Part shown: positions 1-7,794 of the stretch, one piece after another
How positions within the stretch are numbered: the stretch's first letter is position 1
Layout: each line of letters begins with the position of its first letter
Assembly: GCA_934552695.1 (NCBI GenBank)
Contig: CAKTER010000043.1
Location: 1 to 10,444, forward strand
DNA length: 10,444 nucleotides
Direction: 5' to 3'
From: an uncultured Eubacteriales bacterium
Lineage (GTDB): Bacteria; Bacillota; Clostridia; Lachnospirales; Anaerotignaceae
The notes under the pieces: generated by a model
What the model was told of the DNA's origin: nothing
The model's database searches: none
Seen by the model: the letters and a program-made list of their open reading frames with translations, nothing else
Made by a program: the position numbers and the translations under genes

Positions 1-192
1 GTCTTTGGTAGACATAGAACTGCGGTTATAAGCCTCGGCCAGCGACCAAAGCGTGTCCCCGCTACGAATCAATACCTCCTGATAGTAAACGGCAGGCTCT
101 GCGTTTTGCGATTCACCGGGAACCAGACGAGTCGCTCCCAAAACCATCCCCAAAACCATAAGTACAAACAGAATCCGTTTCCCCCGTCTCAT
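1..192 (-). CDS. LysM-domain membrane protein, YneA-like SOS division inhibitor candidate (partial)
   Basis: The 3' end is cut off by the window edge; 64 residues are visible. They begin MRRGKRILFVLMVLGMVLG: a short basic N-terminus and one hydrophobic segment (about residues 7-20), a membrane anchor or uncleaved signal. A spacer follows, then the start of a LysM fold (VLIRSGDTLWSLAEAYN, about residues 40-56), which typically binds peptidoglycan. The start ATG at 190-192 has a G-run (GGGGGG) 9 nt upstream as a possible ribosome site. Small size, one membrane segment, a LysM domain, and position divergent from lexA are the arrangement of yneA in Bacillus, where the product delays cell division during the SOS response. 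The promoter here carries LexA-like boxes, which fits. Function is inferred from architecture and context; other small LysM proteins cannot be excluded without the C-terminus. Confidence 0.8.
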   Translation of the reverse strand, partial: MRRGKRILFVLMVLGMVLGATRLVPGESQNAEPAVYYQEVLIRSGDTLWSLAEAYNRSSMSTKD

Positions 193-218
193 CGAGCATA
201 CCCCCCGCAAAATTTTAT

Positions 219-232
219 CGAATATTCGTTCG
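219..232. promoter_or_regulatory. LexA box 1 (CGAATATTCGTTCG)
   Basis: Half-sites CGAA and TTCG are separated by 6 nt, as in the Bacillota SOS box (CGAAC-N4-GTTCG type); the left half has one change (C to T). It lies just downstream of the -10 of the leftward LysM gene, around +4 to +18, where bound repressor would block initiation or escape. Confidence 0.75.
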
Positions 233-242
233 TTATGGATTC

Positions 243-271
243 ATAATAATCGAACATTTATTCTTTGTCAA
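243..271 (-). promoter_or_regulatory. Promoter of the leftward LysM (yneA-like) gene
   Basis: Read on the minus strand, a perfect -35 TTGACA (266-271) and -10 TATTAT (243-248) are separated by exactly 17 nt. The predicted transcription start is near 236, giving a leader of about 44 nt. A LexA-like box fills the spacer and another lies just past the -10, so the promoter is probably silent until LexA is cleaved. Confidence 0.8.
251..264. promoter_or_regulatory. LexA box 2 (AGAATAAATGTTCG on the minus strand)
   Basis: One half-site is perfect (CGAAC at 251-255) and the other weaker (ATTCT), with the same 6-nt spacing between CGAA and TTCT. It sits within the 17-nt spacer between -35 and -10 of the leftward LysM promoter, a classic repressor position. 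It is the least symmetrical of the three boxes. Confidence 0.65.
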
Positions 272-290
272 GAGATTTTTCGACTTTTTG

Positions 291-304
291 CGAACAAAGG
301 TTTG
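291..304. promoter_or_regulatory. LexA box 3 (CGAACAAAGGTTTG), autoregulation of lexA
   Basis: Half-sites CGAAC and GTTTG sit at SOS-box spacing. The box overlaps the first bases of the lexA -35 element (TTGACT at 302-307), so LexA bound here should exclude RNA polymerase from its own promoter, the usual autoregulatory loop. Confidence 0.78.
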
Positions 305-330
305 ACTTCCCGATTCCCGTGTGTTAAGAT
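302..330 (+). promoter_or_regulatory. Promoter of lexA (and probably nadE)
   Basis: -35 TTGACT (302-307) and -10 TAAGAT (325-330) have a 17-nt spacer. The predicted start is near 337, giving a leader of about 24 nt to the TTG start. The -35 overlaps LexA box 3. No other promoter is evident before nadE. Confidence 0.78.
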
Positions 331-360
331 AAGTACAGATAAAACTGCGAGGTGTTTTTT

Positions 361-975
361 TTGAACGACTTATCCAAAAAGCAGGAACAAATCCTGGACT
401 TTTTAAAAGAGCAGGTCCATTTAAAGGGCTATCCCCCTTCGGTTCGGGAAATTTGCGAGGCTGTGGGGCTCTCCTCCCCTTCCACCGTCCACGGGCACCT
501 GTCCCGGCTGGAGGAAAAGGGCTACATTCGCCGGGGAGGCGGCGCCAAATCGCGGGCCATCGAAATTTTGGATGAACGGGAGGCAGCCCCGCCGCAGCGG
601 GAAATGGTGGATGTGCCCATCGTCGGTACCGTTACGGCCGGTACACCCATTTTGGCTGTGGAAAACATTGAGGACACCTTCCCTCTTCCTGTAGAATACG
701 TTCCCAATGAAGAGGTTTTTATGCTGCGGGTCCGTGGCGACAGCATGATTGAAGCCGGTATTTTCGACAAAGACCTGATTTTGGTAAAGCGCCAGCAAAG
801 TGCCAAAAACGGGGATATTGTTGTGGCTTTGTTAGAGGACTATGTGACGGTAAAGCGCTTTTACCGGGAAAATGGGTTTATCCGCCTACAGCCCGAAAAC
901 GAGACCATGTCCCCCATTATCGTGCGGGAGGTCGAAATTCTGGGGTTGGTCATCGGGCTGTTCCGTAAGTTTTAA
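361..975 (+). CDS. lexA: LexA, SOS transcriptional repressor and self-cleaving protease
   Basis: Represses DNA-damage genes; RecA-ssDNA filaments stimulate it to cut itself, lifting repression. I choose the TTG at 361, giving 204 residues beginning [15 protein letters not shown], the usual length and N-terminus; GAGGTG at 349-354 lies 6 nt upstream. An in-frame GTG at 352 falls inside that ribosome site and is unlikely. Residues 1-65 form the winged helix ([21 protein letters not shown] recognition region, about 27-47). The cleavage bond is Ala93-Gly94 (VTAGTP). The catalytic dyad is Ser128 (RGDSM) and Lys165 (VTVKRF), all intact, so self-cleavage should work. It is divergent from the LysM gene, shares LexA boxes with it, and is followed closely by nadE. 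Confidence 0.97.
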   Translation: MNDLSKKQEQILDFLKEQVHLKGYPPSVREICEAVGLSSPSTVHGHLSRLEEKGYIRRGGGAKSRAIEILDEREAAPPQREMVDVPIVGTVTAGTPILAVENIEDTFPLPVEYVPNEEVFMLRVRGDSMIEAGIFDKDLILVKRQQSAKNGDIVVALLEDYVTVKRFYRENGFIRLQPENETMSPIIVREVEILGLVIGLFRKF

Positions 976-986
976 GGAGTGAAATT

Positions 987-2912
987 ATGTTTGGTTTTGT
1001 ACGCACTGCCGTTGCCTCCCCCCGGCTGACTCTGGCTGACTGCACCGAAAACGCCCGGGAAATTTTGTCCGTTTTCCGCCAGGCCGAGGCCAAGCAGGTG
1101 CAGGTTCTGGTATTTCCCGAAATCAGCCTGACCGGCTACACCTGCGGCGATTTATTTTTTCAGGCCACGCTGTTGCAGGCAGCCGAAACGGCTTTGGCTT
1201 ATATATTAGAAGAAACTGCCGCTTCCTCTATGGTTTTAGCGCTGGGTATGCCGGTTTCGGTAGGACAGCGCCTGTATAACGCCGCCGTTCTCATGCAAAG
1301 TGGGCATATTTTGGGGGCTGTCCCCAAGACCCATTTACCCAATTACGGAGAGTTTTACGAAAAACGCTGGTTCTCCTCCGGGGGCGAGAATACCCCTCCG
1401 GCCATTTCTCTGTGCGGCCAAACCGTCCCCTTTGGCACCGACCTATTGTTTGCGGCAGAGGACGAGCCTTCGGTTTGCCTTGGGGTGGAAATTTGCGAGG
1501 ATCTTTGGGTCACCATCCCTCCCAGCTCCTATCAAGCCCTGGCCGGGGCCACTCTGCTGTTGAATTTATCCGCCAGCAACGAACTGGCTACAAAAGACGA
1601 ATACCGCAAAACTTTGGTCGCCCAGCAATCTGCTCGCTGCTTGGCCGGATATGCTTACGCTTCCGCCGGTTTGGGGGAAAGCAGCCAGGATACGGTGTTC
1701 AGTGGGCATTGCCTGCTGGCCGAAAACGGCAGCCTGCTGGCCGAGACCCCTCGTTTTTCCTTAAACAGTGAGCTGGTCTACGCCGACATCGACACCGAAG
1801 CCATGCTGTTTAACCGCCGCAAAAACCCCGGGTTTGCCCAAGACGGCACCCCGGCCTTCCGGCACATTCCCTTTACTCTGGCTCCTTGCAGCTTTGTGCC
1901 CCTGGCCCGCACCGTCCCCAGCCAGCCCTTTATTCCCCGGGCCGACGCCCGGCGGGCCCAGCGCTGCTCGGATATTTTCAACATTCAGGTGGCGGCCCTG
2001 GCCCGGCGTCTGTCCCACACCCATGCCGAAAGCGCTGTCATCGGCATTTCCGGCGGGCTGGACTCCACGCTGGCGCTGCTGGTAGCCGTAAAGGCTCACG
2101 ACTTTTTGGGCTGGGACCGCAAACGGATTACCGCCGTCACTATGCCCGGCTTTGGCACCACCGACCGCACCTATCAAAATTCCCTACTCCTCATGGAGGC
2201 CCTGGGCGTCACCATCCGGGAAATTCCCATTGGCCCGGCTGTGGAACTGCACTTCCGAGACATTGCCCACGACCCGGCCAATCACAACATCGTATACGAA
2301 AACTCCCAGGCCCGGGAGCGTACCCAGATTTTGATGGACCTTGCCAACCAGACCAATGGCTTGGTCGTCGGTACCGGCGATTTATCGGAGCTGGCACTGG
2401 GCTGGGCCACCTACAACGGCGACCATATGTCGATGTACGGGGTCAATTCCGGCGTTCCCAAAACGCTGGTGCGGGTTTTGGTAGACTGGGTTGCCGAATC
2501 CGGTGCATTGAGCGAGCGGGGCAGTGAGGTTCTGCGGGATATTTTGGCTACACCGGTGAGCCCCGAGCTGCTGCCGCCCGATGCCAACGGGAACATCCAG
2601 CAAAAAACCGAAGAGCTGGTAGGCCCCTATCTGCTTCACGATTTTTACCTTTACTATGTTGTCCGGTATGGGTTTTCTCCGGCCAAAATTTTGTTCCTGG
2701 CCCAAAATGCCTTTGCCGGGGAATTCGACCGGGCCACTCTGCTGAAATGGCTGCGAAACTTCTACCGCCGCTTCTTTACCCAGCAGTTCAAGCGCTCCTG
2801 CCTGCCCGACGGGCCCAAGGTCGGCACCATCAACCTGTCTCCCCGCGGCGATTGGCGTATGCCCAGCGACGCCGTCAGCGCCCGGTGGCTGGCCGAAGTG
2901 GATGCTCTGTAA
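987..2912 (+). CDS. nadE: Glutamine-dependent NAD+ synthetase
   Basis: Catalyses the last step of NAD+ synthesis: nicotinate adenine dinucleotide is adenylylated by ATP and amidated with ammonia released from glutamine. The 641 residues match the two-domain glutamine-using type. The N-terminal nitrilase-fold amidase (about 1-290) carries the triad Glu45 (VFPEISLTGY), Lys114 (PKTHLPNY) and Cys170 (GVEICEDLW). The C-terminal synthetase has the ATP pyrophosphatase loop SGGLDS (355-360) and later GTGDLSELALGW, typical of the substrate site. The ATG at 987 follows AAGGAGTG (974-981), which overlaps the lexA stop codon, so the gap is only 11 nt and translation is probably coupled. Transcription is likely shared with lexA and hence under SOS control (inference). 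A terminator-like hairpin follows at 3070. Confidence 0.97.
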   Translation: MFGFVRTAVASPRLTLADCTENAREILSVFRQAEAKQVQVLVFPEISLTGYTCGDLFFQATLLQAAETALAYILEETAASSMVLALGMPVSVGQRLYNAAVLMQSGHILGAVPKTHLPNYGEFYEKRWFSSGGENTPPAISLCGQTVPFGTDLLFAAEDEPSVCLGVEICEDLWVTIPPSSYQALAGATLLLNLSASNELATKDEYRKTLVAQQSARCLAGYAYASAGLGESSQDTVFSGHCLLAENGSLLAETPRFSLNSELVYADIDTEAMLFNRRKNPGFAQDGTPAFRHIPFTLAPCSFVPLARTVPSQPFIPRADARRAQRCSDIFNIQVAALARRLSHTHAESAVIGISGGLDSTLALLVAVKAHDFLGWDRKRITAVTMPGFGTTDRTYQNSLLLMEALGVTIREIPIGPAVELHFRDIAHDPANHNIVYENSQARERTQILMDLANQTNGLVVGTGDLSELALGWATYNGDHMSMYGVNSGVPKTLVRVLVDWVAESGALSERGSEVLRDILATPVSPELLPPDANGNIQQKTEELVGPYLLHDFYLYYVVRYGFSPAKILFLAQNAFAGEFDRATLLKWLRNFYRRFFTQQFKRSCLPDGPKVGTINLSPRGDWRMPSDAVSARWLAEVDAL

Positions 2913-2992
2913 GCCGTTTTATCAAACAGGCCATGCCGAGGCGTTTCTTTTCTTTGCTTGAATTTTTTAGCTGCTTTCTCCGTACCATTTCC

Positions 2993-3034
2993 GCCGAAGC
3001 CCTCCTGGCGTGCCCCGTATAGATTGGCTTCGGC
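2993..3034. repeat. Inverted repeat in the nadE-dnaB gap
   Basis: GCCGAAGCC (2993-3001) and GGCTTCGGC (3026-3034) are perfect 9-bp arms separated by 24 nt. No T-run follows. It may be a weak hairpin at the end of the nadE transcript. The rest of 2913-3069 shows no gene with a ribosome site. Confidence 0.5.
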
Positions 3035-3069
3035 CTGCCTTGCCGCATCGTTTCTCCCTATCATCACAA

Positions 3070-3099
3070 AACGGTAGCAGAATTCCTTCTGCTACCGTT
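3070..3099. terminator. Bidirectional terminator between convergent nadE and dnaB
   Basis: A perfect 13-bp stem (AACGGTAGCAGAA / TTCTGCTACCGTT) has a 4-nt TTCC loop. On the plus strand it continues as TCTTTCGTT; on the minus strand the stem ends in TTTTG. The T-tracts are short but the stem is strong and lies between two converging operons, so a two-way intrinsic terminator is the best reading. Confidence 0.82.
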
Positions 3100-3130
3100 C
3101 TTTCGTTGAAACTATAAATCCATTGCCGGC

Positions 3131-4510
3131 TTAGGCGCTGTAGTCCTCTTTTAATAAATTTCCAAACCGGGTATACTGGCCCAGCCAGGCCAAATGCACC
3201 GTTCCCGTAGGGCCATTCCGCTGCTTGGCAATAATCAGCTCGGCTTCATTTTTATGCTCCGAGTCCGGGAAATAATACTCGTCCCGATACAAAAAGGCTA
3301 CCACGTCGGCGTCCTGCTCAATGGCGCCGCTTTCCCGCAAGTCCGAAAGCATCGGCCGGTGGTCGCTCCGCTGCTCGCAGGCCCGGGATAACTGGGACAG
3401 GGCAATAACCGGAGCGTCAATTTCCCGGGCCAGCGCCTTCAACGACCGGGAAATTTCAGAGATTTCCTGCTGGCGGGAAGGATTTTTCCCATCGGCGCTC
3501 ATCAACTGCATATAGTCGATGATGACCAGCCCCAGGCCCTTTTCCATTTTTAAGCGGCGGCACTTCGACTGAATCTCCATAGGCGAAACCGCCGGGGTAT
3601 CGTCGATATAAATGGGCGCTTCCGCCAGGGGCCCCATAGCCCGAATCAGTTCGGGCCAGTCATTTTCGCCCAAATCACCCGTCCGCATTTTTTGGGCATC
3701 AATGCCCGCCTCGGCGCACAGCATCCGGTTCACCAGCTGCTCCCGGGACATTTCCAGGCTAAAAATCGCCGTAGGCACCCCGCCCCGGATGGCGGCATTT
3801 TGCGCAATGTTCAGCACAAAGGCCGTTTTTCCCATAGAAGGCCGGGCCGCCACCAAAATCAGGTCGGAGGGCTGCAAGCCCGCTGTTTTCTGGTCAAAAT
3901 CCACAAACCCGGTGGCCACGCCGGTGACCCTCCCCTTGTTCTGGTACACCTGCTCAATGCGCTCAAATGCCTGCACCGCTACGTCCCGGACATGGGCAAA
4001 CTCGCCGCCGCCCCGATCCTCGGCCACGTCAAACACCAGCTTGCCCGCCTGTTCCAGCGCCCGCTGGGCCGAGACATCCCCTCCGTAGCCCATTTCCTGA
4101 ATTTTGTCCGCCGCCTTAATCAGCTTCCGCAGCAGGGATTTTTCGGCCACGATTTTGGCATAGTTCCGCACGTTGGAGGAATTCCCTACCGAAGCGGCCA
4201 CCTCGGCCAGCCCCCGGGCGCCCCCCACCTGCTCGAACAGCTTTTTTTCTTCCAGCTTTTCCTTAACCAGAATAATATCCGCCGGTTGCCCCGTCATCTG
4301 CAGCTCAACAATGGTCTCGAACAAAATCCGATGGTCGGCCCGGTAAAAATCCTCGGGCTTCAGCAGTTCCATAGCGGCATACACGGCGTCCTCGTCCAAA
4401 AACATGGCCCCCAGCACCGCTTCCTCCGCCTCCAAGCTATGAGGGGGAATGCGCTGAAAAACCCGGGACTCCGGTGTTTCGCTGGGCCGGGTCTCCTTCT
4501 GTTCTTCCAT
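3131..4510 (-). CDS. dnaB: Replicative DNA helicase DnaB
   Basis: Hexameric ATP-driven helicase that unwinds DNA ahead of the replisome (called DnaC in Bacillus). The 459 residues are the standard length. The N-terminal DnaB domain begins about residue 20 (RIPPHSLEAEEAVLGAMF), followed by a linker near 150-195 and a RecA-like core. Walker A is ARPSMGKTA with Lys228; the catalytic Glu253 lies in SLEM; Walker B LVIID ends at Asp332; the conserved SRACEQRSDHRPMLSDLR region starts at 375 and AKQRNGPTG at 428. No intein interrupts these motifs, which are frequent intein sites. The ATG (4508-4510) follows AAGGAGGG on the minus strand (4518-4525), 7 nt upstream. Last gene of the pheA-gdpP-rplI-dnaB operon, 29 nt after rplI, ending at the shared terminator. 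Confidence 0.97.
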   Translation of the reverse strand: MEEQKETRPSETPESRVFQRIPPHSLEAEEAVLGAMFLDEDAVYAAMELLKPEDFYRADHRILFETIVELQMTGQPADIILVKEKLEEKKLFEQVGGARGLAEVAASVGNSSNVRNYAKIVAEKSLLRKLIKAADKIQEMGYGGDVSAQRALEQAGKLVFDVAEDRGGGEFAHVRDVAVQAFERIEQVYQNKGRVTGVATGFVDFDQKTAGLQPSDLILVAARPSMGKTAFVLNIAQNAAIRGGVPTAIFSLEMSREQLVNRMLCAEAGIDAQKMRTGDLGENDWPELIRAMGPLAEAPIYIDDTPAVSPMEIQSKCRRLKMEKGLGLVIIDYMQLMSADGKNPSRQQEISEISRSLKALAREIDAPVIALSQLSRACEQRSDHRPMLSDLRESGAIEQDADVVAFLYRDEYYFPDSEHKNEAELIIAKQRNGPTGTVHLAWLGQYTRFGNLLKEDYSA

Positions 4511-4539
4511 GGGTCATCCCTCCTTCCGCTGAGAACCGC

Positions 4540-4986
4540 TTAGCCCTCTACAATCTCAATCTTCAGCTTAGCCGCCACCTGGGGGTGCAGCTTTAACGCC
4601 ACCTCGGCAGGCCCAATGGCCTTAAAAGGCCCGTCTACCACAATTTTCTTTTTGTCTACGGCCAGCCCGGTCTGAGCTTCCAGCCCGGCGGCTATTTCCT
4701 TGTTGGTAACAGAGCCAAACAGCTTGCCCCCTTCGCCCAGCCGGACGGGGATTTTCACCGTAACGCTTTCCAGCTGCTTCGCCAAAGCCTGGGCCTCCTC
4801 CAGCTCCTCCTGCCGCCGCCGGGCGTCGGATTTTTCCTTTAGGGCCAGGTCGTTCAAGTTGGCCTTGGTGGCTTCTACCGCCAGCTTTTTGGGCAGCAAA
4901 AAGTTTTTGGCATAGCCATCGCTGGCGTTGATAACCTGCCCCTTTTTCCCTACATTCTTTACGTCCTGCAATAAAATCATTTTCAT
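4540..4986 (-). CDS. rplI: 50S ribosomal protein L9
   Basis: A 23S rRNA-binding protein of the large subunit, a long dumbbell near the L1 stalk that helps keep reading frame. The 148 residues are full length. The N-terminal rRNA-binding domain shows the family signature GKKGQVINASDGYAKNFLLP (13-32). A charged central helix (about 40-75, rich in Lys, Glu, Arg) joins it to the C-terminal domain (LGEGGKLFGSVT onward). The ATG is preceded by AGGAGG (minus strand, 4995-5000) located within the final codons of gdpP, whose stop is only 3 nt away, so translation is probably coupled. The gdpP-rplI-dnaB order is widespread in Bacillota. Confidence 0.97.
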   Translation of the reverse strand: MKMILLQDVKNVGKKGQVINASDGYAKNFLLPKKLAVEATKANLNDLALKEKSDARRRQEELEEAQALAKQLESVTVKIPVRLGEGGKLFGSVTNKEIAAGLEAQTGLAVDKKKIVVDGPFKAIGPAEVALKLHPQVAAKLKIEIVEG

Positions 4987-4989
4987 GGT

Positions 4990-6942
4990 TTATTCCTCCT
5001 CTTTTAAATGCTCGGCAATTGCCTCTTGCAGCATGGTTTTGACTTCCTCCATGGTTTTTCCGGGGAACTGCCCCCCGGCTACGGTCTGGTGTCCGCCGCC
5101 GCCCAGGGTCTCCATAATGACCTGCACGTTGGGTTCTCCCAGCGACCGGGCGCTGACATACACCGTATCGTCGGCCCGGCACAGGACAAACGAGGCCGAA
5201 ACCCCGCTGACATCCAACAGCTCGTCGGCGGTTTTGGCCGCCAGCACCGGCGTCGCCTCCGGCTCTTCGGGGCACAGGGCCAGCGCCACCTTGCCCATAT
5301 ACAGCTCCGCCGTTTCCAACGCCCGGGCCCGCAGCTTGCACGAGACCAGGTCGCTTTGCAACAGCTTCCGCACCCGCACCCCGTCGGCCCCCTGCCGTTT
5401 GAGGTAAGCGGCAATCTCAAAGGTGATGGCGCCGGTTTTGCCCGAAAAATTCCGGGTGTCCACCGTCATCCCGGCCAGCAGGGCATCGGCCTCCAGACGC
5501 TTTAAATGTACCCGCTCGCCCTGATATTGGAGCATTTCCGAAACCAGCTCCGCCGTGGACGAGGCATAGGGCTCGTGATACACCAGCACCGCCTTGTCGA
5601 TAAACGACACGCTTTTCCGATGATGATCCAATACCACCACCCGGCGGCAATCCTCCAGCAGCCGGGGACAATCCACCATTTCGGGGATGTGGGTATCCAC
5701 CACCACCGTTAGACTGTTTTCCGTCAGCTTTTCCAGCGCCTCGCGCACGGTCAAAAAAATGCCCTTATACTCCGGGTCGGCTGCCATTTGCGCCTGTAAG
5801 CGTTCCAGCCCGCTGGCCGCCGTCTGCATCAAAATATAGCAGGGCTTCCCCACCATTTGGGCCATGCGGTATACGCCCAGGGCCGAGCCCAGGCTGTCGA
5901 AGTCCGCCCGCTGGTGGCCCATGACAAATACCACGTCCGACTCCCGCAATAGCTCCAAAAAGGCGTCGGCCTTCACCCGGGCCCGTACCCGGGCGTTGTG
6001 GGCCACCTCGCCGCTTTTGCCGCCATAAAAATACAGCTTGTCGTTTTCCTTTACCACGGCCTGATCGCCGCCCCGGCCCAAGGCCAAATCCACCGCCGAC
6101 CGGGCGTCTCGCTGGGAAACCAATAGCCCCTCGGGGTTTAGGCCAAAGCCGACGCTGAGAGTCACGGGGATGTGGTCCCCCACCTTAATGTTGCGAATAT
6201 CCGCCAGAATCTCGAACCGCTTCTGCCGGAACTCGTTCAGGCTCTGGGTAGAAATCAGGCATAAATACCGGTCTTTTTCCAGCTTTTTGCAAATGCCGCC
6301 GGACTTTTCCATCATATCCGAAAGCCGCTTGTCGATGAGGGCCGTCAGCAGGGGCACCCGGCTGTCATCCACCGTGGCCACCGCCTCGTCGTAGTTGTCG
6401 ATATAGACCAGCCCCACCGCTGTCCTCTCCTCCACCAAAGCCTGCTTCAGGCCGCCCAAATCACTAATGTCCACAAAACACAGGGTCTCCACCTGGTTTC
6501 CGGTAGGCCGGCCGTCCTTGGTTACAAACGAGGTTTTTTGGTACACATGGTAGGTTTTTCCGCCCTGCCGCCATACCTGCTCGGCCAGCTCCCGTTCCAG
6601 CCCGGGCAGCAGCTCTTCCAGCGCCGCCCCATCCCGGCTTTCCCCGCCGCACAGGGCCCAAAACGCCGGATTGGCCCGCAGCACACCGCCCTCGCCGCTG
6701 ACGACTGCGTAAGGCAGGGGCATATTGTCGGGCACCCGCAGGTCGGCCATTTCCACCGGGTCGGGGGCTGTCTCCGCCTTGTCCTCCCCGCTGCGGATGG
6801 ACCAGGACACCACCAACAGCAACAAGCCCACTGCCTGGGTCAAAATGCAATACACCGGTGAGGTAAAAATAGCCAGCACAATGCCTATCACCAGCAGCGC
6901 CGCCAGCGTACTGTACCGGGTCATTCGTTTTTTATCGTTCAT
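4990..6942 (-). CDS. gdpP: Membrane-bound cyclic-di-AMP phosphodiesterase GdpP
   Basis: Hydrolyses the second messenger c-di-AMP (to pApA in characterised homologues), affecting osmolyte transport and cell-wall stress. The 650 residues are close to the usual 650-660. Two membrane segments (about 13-30 and 33-48) come first, then a PAS-like region (about 72-160), a degenerate GGDEF domain (about 170-305) and the catalytic DHH-DHHA1 part (about 335-640). At the usual GGDEF position the sequence reads LEKDRYLCL, so no diguanylate cyclase is expected, as in other GdpP proteins. Metal ligands look intact: His343, Asp347 and Asp349 (GHQRADFD), Asp416 (VVVDTH), Asp439-His440-His441, Asp495 (TVDTRNF); the DHHA1 motif GGGGHQTVAGG spans 614-624. 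The ribosome site AAAGGG overlaps the end of pheA, 4 nt away. Confidence 0.95.
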   Translation of the reverse strand: MNDKKRMTRYSTLAALLVIGIVLAIFTSPVYCILTQAVGLLLLVVSWSIRSGEDKAETAPDPVEMADLRVPDNMPLPYAVVSGEGGVLRANPAFWALCGGESRDGAALEELLPGLERELAEQVWRQGGKTYHVYQKTSFVTKDGRPTGNQVETLCFVDISDLGGLKQALVEERTAVGLVYIDNYDEAVATVDDSRVPLLTALIDKRLSDMMEKSGGICKKLEKDRYLCLISTQSLNEFRQKRFEILADIRNIKVGDHIPVTLSVGFGLNPEGLLVSQRDARSAVDLALGRGGDQAVVKENDKLYFYGGKSGEVAHNARVRARVKADAFLELLRESDVVFVMGHQRADFDSLGSALGVYRMAQMVGKPCYILMQTAASGLERLQAQMAADPEYKGIFLTVREALEKLTENSLTVVVDTHIPEMVDCPRLLEDCRRVVVLDHHRKSVSFIDKAVLVYHEPYASSTAELVSEMLQYQGERVHLKRLEADALLAGMTVDTRNFSGKTGAITFEIAAYLKRQGADGVRVRKLLQSDLVSCKLRARALETAELYMGKVALALCPEEPEATPVLAAKTADELLDVSGVSASFVLCRADDTVYVSARSLGEPNVQVIMETLGGGGHQTVAGGQFPGKTMEEVKTMLQEAIAEHLKEEE

Positions 6943-6946
6943 GTTC

Positions 6947-7771
6947 TCACCCTTTGGCCGAATAGACCGGATACGACCCCAGATATTTAAAAAATGTGGT
7001 TTTCCGGGCCACCATTTTTAAAGCGTCTTCCATATCTTGGGCGTTTTCGGTTTCCAAATCCACAAAAAACACATAGGTTCCCAGCTTAATCTTGCTGGGC
7101 CGGGACTCTATCTTCGTCATGTTGACATTCCAAATACAAAAAATATCCAACACCCGATACAGCTCACCGGGCCGGTTGTCCGTAGAAAAGGCCAGGCTGG
7201 TCTTTTGCGCCGTTACCGGCGAAGGCGTCCGGGTCACCACCACAAACCGGGTCTGGTTGCTGTGGTCATCCTCAATCCCCTGCTCCCACATGGTCAGCCC
7301 ATACACATCCGCCGCTCTCCGGGGGGCAATCGCCAGCGCATGGGGTTCTCCCGCTGCGACCAGCCGGGCAGCCTCCGCCGTCGAGCTCACCGGAATCTGT
7401 TCGGCGTCGGGATAGCGCCAGTGCAAAAACTCCCGGCACTGGGCCAAGGCCTGGGGATGGGACAAAATCCGTTCCACCCGCTCCGGCCGGGGGCCCCGGC
7501 CCAACAGGCATTGCTCCACAGCAATAACCACCTCGGCCTTAATATACAGCTCCGCATGGAAAATCAGCGTGTCAATGGCACTGGTCACCGTGCCCTCGAT
7601 AGAGTTTTCAAAAGGAATCACGCCCTCGTCCAATTCCCCGGCCTGCACGGCGTCCACCACCTGAGGGATGGTATGGTACATCTGCAATTCCACCCCCGGC
7701 ACATCCCGGGTGTAGAGCTGCGCCGCCTGCTCCGAAAACGTCCCCTGTGGGCCCAAAAAACCAACCCGCAT
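6947..7771 (-). CDS. pheA: Prephenate dehydratase with ACT regulatory domain
   Basis: Converts prephenate to phenylpyruvate, water and CO2, committing carbon to phenylalanine. The 274 residues are the size of the stand-alone enzyme, with no chorismate mutase fused. The catalytic domain opens MRVGFLGPQGTFSEQAA and carries IPFENSIEGTV (52-62), SHPQALAQC (104-112) and the key Thr-Arg-Phe triad 174-176 (NQTRFVVV). An ACT domain follows (about 190-270) with PGEL (201-204) and IESRPSK (ESRP 222-225), motifs known to bind phenylalanine for feedback control. The ATG at 7769-7771 is preceded by a composite AAGGACGGTGA ribosome site. First gene of the operon; the predicted leader of about 17 nt is too short for a T-box or leader peptide, so control is probably at enzyme level. 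Confidence 0.96.
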   Translation of the reverse strand: MRVGFLGPQGTFSEQAAQLYTRDVPGVELQMYHTIPQVVDAVQAGELDEGVIPFENSIEGTVTSAIDTLIFHAELYIKAEVVIAVEQCLLGRGPRPERVERILSHPQALAQCREFLHWRYPDAEQIPVSSTAEAARLVAAGEPHALAIAPRRAADVYGLTMWEQGIEDDHSNQTRFVVVTRTPSPVTAQKTSLAFSTDNRPGELYRVLDIFCIWNVNMTKIESRPSKIKLGTYVFFVDLETENAQDMEDALKMVARKTTFFKYLGSYPVYSAKG

Positions 7772-7794
7772 AGTTTCACCGTCCTTATCGCTTC

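Noticed and set aside
352..360. GTG at 352 as the lexA start
   Set aside because: It lies within the GAGGTG ribosome site itself. The TTG at 361 has correct spacing and gives the standard LexA N-terminus.
2933..3022. Possible 29-codon small ORF after nadE (starts MPRRFFSLLEFF)
   Set aside because: No convincing ribosome site precedes it and no conserved feature is visible. It is the tail of a longer shadow frame overlapping nadE.
3692..4543. A 283-codon open frame on the plus strand opposite dnaB
   Set aside because: It lies almost entirely antisense to dnaB, whose motifs are unmistakable. Its Pro/His/Gly/Arg-rich translation has no recognisable domain, as expected from a GC-rich shadow frame.
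4622..5341. A 239-codon minus-strand frame spanning the gdpP-rplI junction
   Set aside because: It is a frame-shifted reading of two well-supported genes and is dominated by Gly, Arg and Ala.
4990..6942. Possible diguanylate cyclase activity from the GGDEF-like domain of GdpP
   Set aside because: The GGDEF signature is replaced by EKDRY, and this degeneration is typical of GdpP proteins, in which this domain does not make c-di-GMP.
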